Shown: positions 59,563 through 64,000 of the stretch, one piece after another
How the letters are laid out: each line of letters begins with the position of its first letter
How positions within the stretch are numbered: position 1 is the first letter of the stretch
Assembly: GCA_040954595.2 (NCBI GenBank)
Contig: CM082592.2
Location: forward strand, 2,418,001-2,482,000
DNA from: Balanoglossus misakiensis
Taxonomy: Eukaryota > Hemichordata
Direction of reading: 5' to 3'
DNA length: 64,000 nt
Program-made: the position numbers and the translations under genes
The notes under the pieces: generated by a model
Seen by the model: only the letters and a program-made list of their open reading frames with translations
Databases searched by the model: none
Told to the model about the DNA's origin: nothing

Positions 59563-59965
59563 CTCTCTCTCTCTCTATCTATCCCTCTTTCATATGCAGG
59601 AGGTATGTATATACCCTACTTTTTTCATTTTAGTCGAGGAATTAATTGTTGATTTCCTTTCAAATTTACATTAGCTATTACTAAAAATTTAGAATCTGCG
59701 AATTACCGGACATTTCCTCTCATGCCTGAAGGAATTTAAAAAATAAATGTCTCTCTCTCCCTAATTGTCTCTCTCTCTCTATCTCTCTTTCATATCCAGG
59801 AGGTATGTATATTCCCTACTTTTATCATTTTAGTAGAGGAATTAGTTGTTGATTTCCTTTCAAATTTACATTAGATATTACTAAAAATTTAGAATCTGCG
59901 AATTACCGGAAATTTCCTATCATGCCTGAATGAATTTAAAAAATAAATGTCTCTCTCTCCCTCAT

Positions 59966-60031
<66 letters not shown>

Positions 60032-60218
60032 CTCTGATATCCAGCTGGTGAGTCTATACATGTACCATACTTTTATCATTTTTGTTGAGGTATTTATAGA
60101 TGATGATCTCCTTCCAAATTTACATTAGCTATTACTAAAAATTTAGAATCTGCGAATTACCCGAAATTTCCTCTCATGCCTGAAGGGAATTTAAAAAAAA
60201 AATGTCTCTCTCCCTCAT

Positions 60219-60334
<116 letters not shown>

Positions 60335-60412
60335 ATCCCTCTCTCTCTCTCTCTCTTCTTCCCTCCGTCCCTCCCACCCTCCCCTCCCCTCTCTCTCTCT
60401 CTCTCTCTCTCC

Positions 60413-60455
<43 letters not shown>

Positions 60456-60497
60456 ACACTATCTCTGTCTCTCTCTCGCTCTCTCACACACACACAG

Positions 60498-60506
60498 ATA
60501 CAAATG
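60498..60506 (+). other. 9-nt microexon-like spacer (ATACAAATG)
   Basis: Preceded by a long pyrimidine tract and CACACACAG, followed by GTATGTATATA. Its relatives at 60,864-60,872 and 63,819-63,827 read ATGCAAAAG. All three are nine nucleotides and keep both splice consensus sequences. Confidence 0.5.
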
Positions 60507-60708
60507 GTATGTATATACCCTACTTTTACCATTTTAGTAGAGGAATTAGTTGTTGATTTCCTTTCAAATTTACATTAGCTATTACTAAAACTTTAGAATC
60601 TGCGAATTACCGGACATTTCCTCCATGCCTGAAGGAATTAAAAAAATAAATGTCTCTCTCACTCATTGTCTTTCTCTCTCTCACTCCCACTATCTCTGCC
60701 TGTCTGTA

Positions 60709-60777
<69 letters not shown>

Positions 60778-60799
60778 TATCTCACTATCTCTGTCTCTG

Positions 60800-60843
<44 letters not shown>

Positions 60844-61967
60844 GCTCTCTCACACACACACAGATGCAAAAGGTATGTATATACCCTACTTTTATCATTT
60901 TAGTCCAGGAATTAGTTGATGATCTCCTTTAAAATTTACATCGGCCTTTACTAATAATTTACAATCTGCGAATTATCGGAAATTTCGTCCCATGCCTGAA
61001 GGAATTTAAAAAATAAATGTCTCTCGCTTCCTCCCTTTCCTCGTCTTCTCTGTCTCTGTCTGTCTGTCTCTCTCTCTCTCTCTATCTGATATCCAGTTGG
61101 TGAGTCGATACATGTACCATAATTTTATCATTTTCGTTGAGAATTAGTTGTTGATTTCTTTTCAAATGTACATTAGCTATTACTAAAAATTTAGAATCTG
61201 CGAAATATCGGAAATTTCGTCCCATGCCTGAAGGAATTTAAAAATAAATGTTTCTCTCTTCCTCCTTTTCTTTCTTCTTCTCTGTCTCTCTGTCTGTCTG
61301 TCTCTCTCTCTCACTATCTCTGATATCCAGTTGGTGAGTCCATACATGTACCATACTTTTATCATTTTAGTCCGGGATTTAGTTGATGATCTCCTTTAAA
61401 ATTTACATCGTCTTTTACTAATAATTTACAATCTGCAAATTACAGGAAAGTCCTCCCATGCCTAAAGGAATTAAAAAATAAATGTTTCTCTCTTCCTCCT
61501 TTTCTTTCTTCTTCTCTCTCTCTGTCTCTCTGTCTGTCTCTCTCTCTGATATCTAGTCGGTGAGTCTATACATGTACCATACTTTTATCATTTTAGTCCA
61601 GGAAGTAGTTGATGATCTCCTTTAAAATTTACATTAGCTATTACTAAAATTTTAGAATCTGCGAATTACCCGAAATTTCACCTCATGCCTGAAGGAATTT
61701 AAAAAACAAATGTTTCTCTCTTCCTCCTTTTCTTTCTTCTTCTCTGTCTCTCTGTCTGTCTCTCTCTCTCTCTCTGATATCCAGTCGGTGAGTCTATACA
61801 TGTACCATACTTTTATCATTTTAGTCCATGATTTAGTTGATGATCTCCTTTAAAATTTACATCGGCTTTACTAATAATTTACAATCTGCAAATTACAGGA
61901 AAGTTCCTCCCATGCCTAAAGGAATTTAAAAAATAAATGTTTCTCTCTTCCTCCTTTTCTTTCTTCT

Positions 61968-62058
<91 letters not shown>

Positions 62059-62965
62059 GTCTCTCTCTCTCTCTGATATCCAGTCGGTGAGTCTATACAT
62101 GTACCATACTTTTATCATTTTAGTCCAGGAATTAGTTGATGATCTCCTTTCAAATTTACATTGGCTTTTACTAATAATTTACAATCTGCAAATTACAGGA
62201 AAGTTCCTCCCATGCCAAAAGGAATTTAAAAAATAAATGTTTCTCTCTTCCTCCTTTTCTTTCTTCTTCTCTGTCTCTGTCTCTCTGTCTGTCTCTCTCT
62301 CTCTCTGATATCCAGTCGGTGAGTCTATACATGTACCATACTTTTATCATTTTAGTCCAGGAAGTAGTTGATGATCTCCTTTCAAATTTACATTGGCTTT
62401 TACTAAGAATTTACAATCTGCAAAGTACAGGAAAGTTCCTCCCATGCCTGAAGGAATTTAAAAAATAAATGTCTCTCTCTTCCTCCTTTTCTTTCTTCCT
62501 TCTCTGTCTCTGTCTCTCTGTCTGTCTCTCTCTCTCTCTCTGATATCCAGTCGGTGAGTCTATACATGTACCATACTTTTAGCATTTTAGTCCAGGAAGT
62601 AGTTGATGATCTCCTTTAAAATTTACATTAGCTATTACTAAAAATTTAGAATCTGCGAATTACCCGAAATTTCACCTCATGCCTGAAGGAATTTAAAAAA
62701 TAAATGTTTCTCTCTTCCTCCTTTTCTTTCTCCTTCACTGTCTCTCTGTCTGTCTGTCTCTCTCTCTCTCTCTGATATCCAGTCGGTGAGTCTATACATG
62801 TACCATACTTTTATCATTTTAGTCCAGGATTTAGTTGATGGTCTCCTTTAAAATTTACATCGGCTTTTACTAATAATTTACAATCTGCAAATTACAGGAA
62901 AGTTCCTCCCATGCCTAAAGGAATTTAAAAAATAAATGTTTCTCTCTTCCTCCTTTTCTTTCTTC

Positions 62966-62996
<31 letters not shown>

Positions 62997-63261
62997 TCTC
63001 TGTCTCTCTCTCTCTCTCTCTGTCTCTCTGTCTGTCTCTCTCTCTCTCTCTCTGATATCCAGTCGGTGAGTCTATACATGTGCCATACTTTTATCATTTT
63101 AGTCCAGGAATTAGTTGATGATCTCCTTTCAAATTTACATTGGCTTTTACTAATAATTTACATCTGCAAATTACAGGAAAGTTCCTCCCATGCCTAAAGG
63201 AATTTAAAAAATAAATGTTTCTCTCTTCCTCCTTTTCTTTCTTCTTTTCTGTCTCTGTCTC

Positions 63262-63292
<31 letters not shown>

Positions 63293-63720
63293 GATATCCA
63301 GTCGGTGAGTCTATACATGTGCCATACTTTTATCATTTTAGTCCAGGAATTAGTTGATGATCTCCTTTCAAATTTACATGGCTTTTACTAATAATTTACA
63401 ATCTGCAAATTACAGGAAAGTTCCTCCCATGCCTGAAGGAATTTAAAAAATAAATGTCTCTCTCCCTCATTGTCTCTCTCTCTTTATCACTATCTCTCTT
63501 TCTCTATCTATCCCTCTTTCATATGCAGGAGGTATGTATATACCCTACTTTTTTCATTTTAGTCGAGGAATTAATTGTTGGTTTCCTTTCAAATTTTCAT
63601 TGGCTTTTACTAATAATTTAGAATCTCCGAATTACCGGAAATTTCCTCCCATGCCTGAAGGAATTAAAAAATTAAATGTCTCTCTCACTCATTGTTTTTC
63701 TCTCTCTCACTCCCACTATC

Positions 63721-63757
<37 letters not shown>

Positions 63758-64000
63758 ATCTCTCTCACTATCTCTGTCTCTCTCTCTCTCTCTCTCGCTC
63801 TCTCACACAAACACACAGATGCAAAAGGTATGTATATACCCTACTTTTCTCATTTTAGTCGAGGAAATAGTTGTTGATTTCCTTTCAAATTTACATTAGC
63901 TATTACTAAAACTTCAGAATCTGCGAATTACTGGACATTTCGTCCCATGCCTGAAGGAATTTAAAAAATAAATGTCTCTCGCTTCCTCCCTTTCACCCGT

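Overview
The window reads as nuclear DNA of an animal, most likely a marine invertebrate. The few coding blocks are short GT-AG exons of animal families (TMEM220, an SLC22-type transporter, a TPR protein, possibly Integrator subunit 1), separated by AT-rich introns, LINE remnants and many palindromic non-autonomous DNA transposons. A deuterostome such as a hemichordate or amphioxus would fit, but nothing here fixes the species. All gene models are read by eye from splice sites and reading frame, without transcripts.

Layout. 0-10 kb: a nested set of large inverted repeats (outer about 1,220-9,990; inner fold-back 2,697-6,700; a third about 6,735-7,910) with hairpin-bearing 58-60 bp tandem repeats under each outer end. 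10-12.2 kb: dispersed and short tandem repeats. 12.4-17.1 kb, plus strand: three successive tandem cassette arrays. The third repeats acceptor + exon + donor at a 156-bp period, and nine of its exons are 77 nt long and would introduce a stop. 18-23.4 kb: a complete six-exon TMEM220 gene lying between two LINE fragments. 24.1-27.9 kb: an orphan first exon of a 12-TM-type transporter and two 3'-terminal exons resembling Integrator subunit 1. 28.9-34.1 kb, minus strand: a tandem pair of small secreted-protein genes of unknown family, each apparently damaged, with TTAA-flanked palindromic MITEs in and beside them. 36.4-38.1 kb, minus: the last exons of a TPR protein. 41.4-44.0 kb, minus: the last four exons of an SLC22-like transporter. 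44.2-50 kb: nested MITEs and hairpins. 51.2-64.0 kb (continuing past the end): about 50 tandem units, each with a long pyrimidine tract, an AG, a 3-nt (sometimes 9-nt) spacer and a good 5' splice site.

The strongest novelty candidates are the two plus-strand arrays. The 51-64 kb array looks like tandemly amplified microexons or recursive-splice-like sites, all a multiple of three long. The 15-16.4 kb array looks like tandemly amplified poison exons. Both could also be satellites that merely captured splice signals. RNA reads across them would decide.
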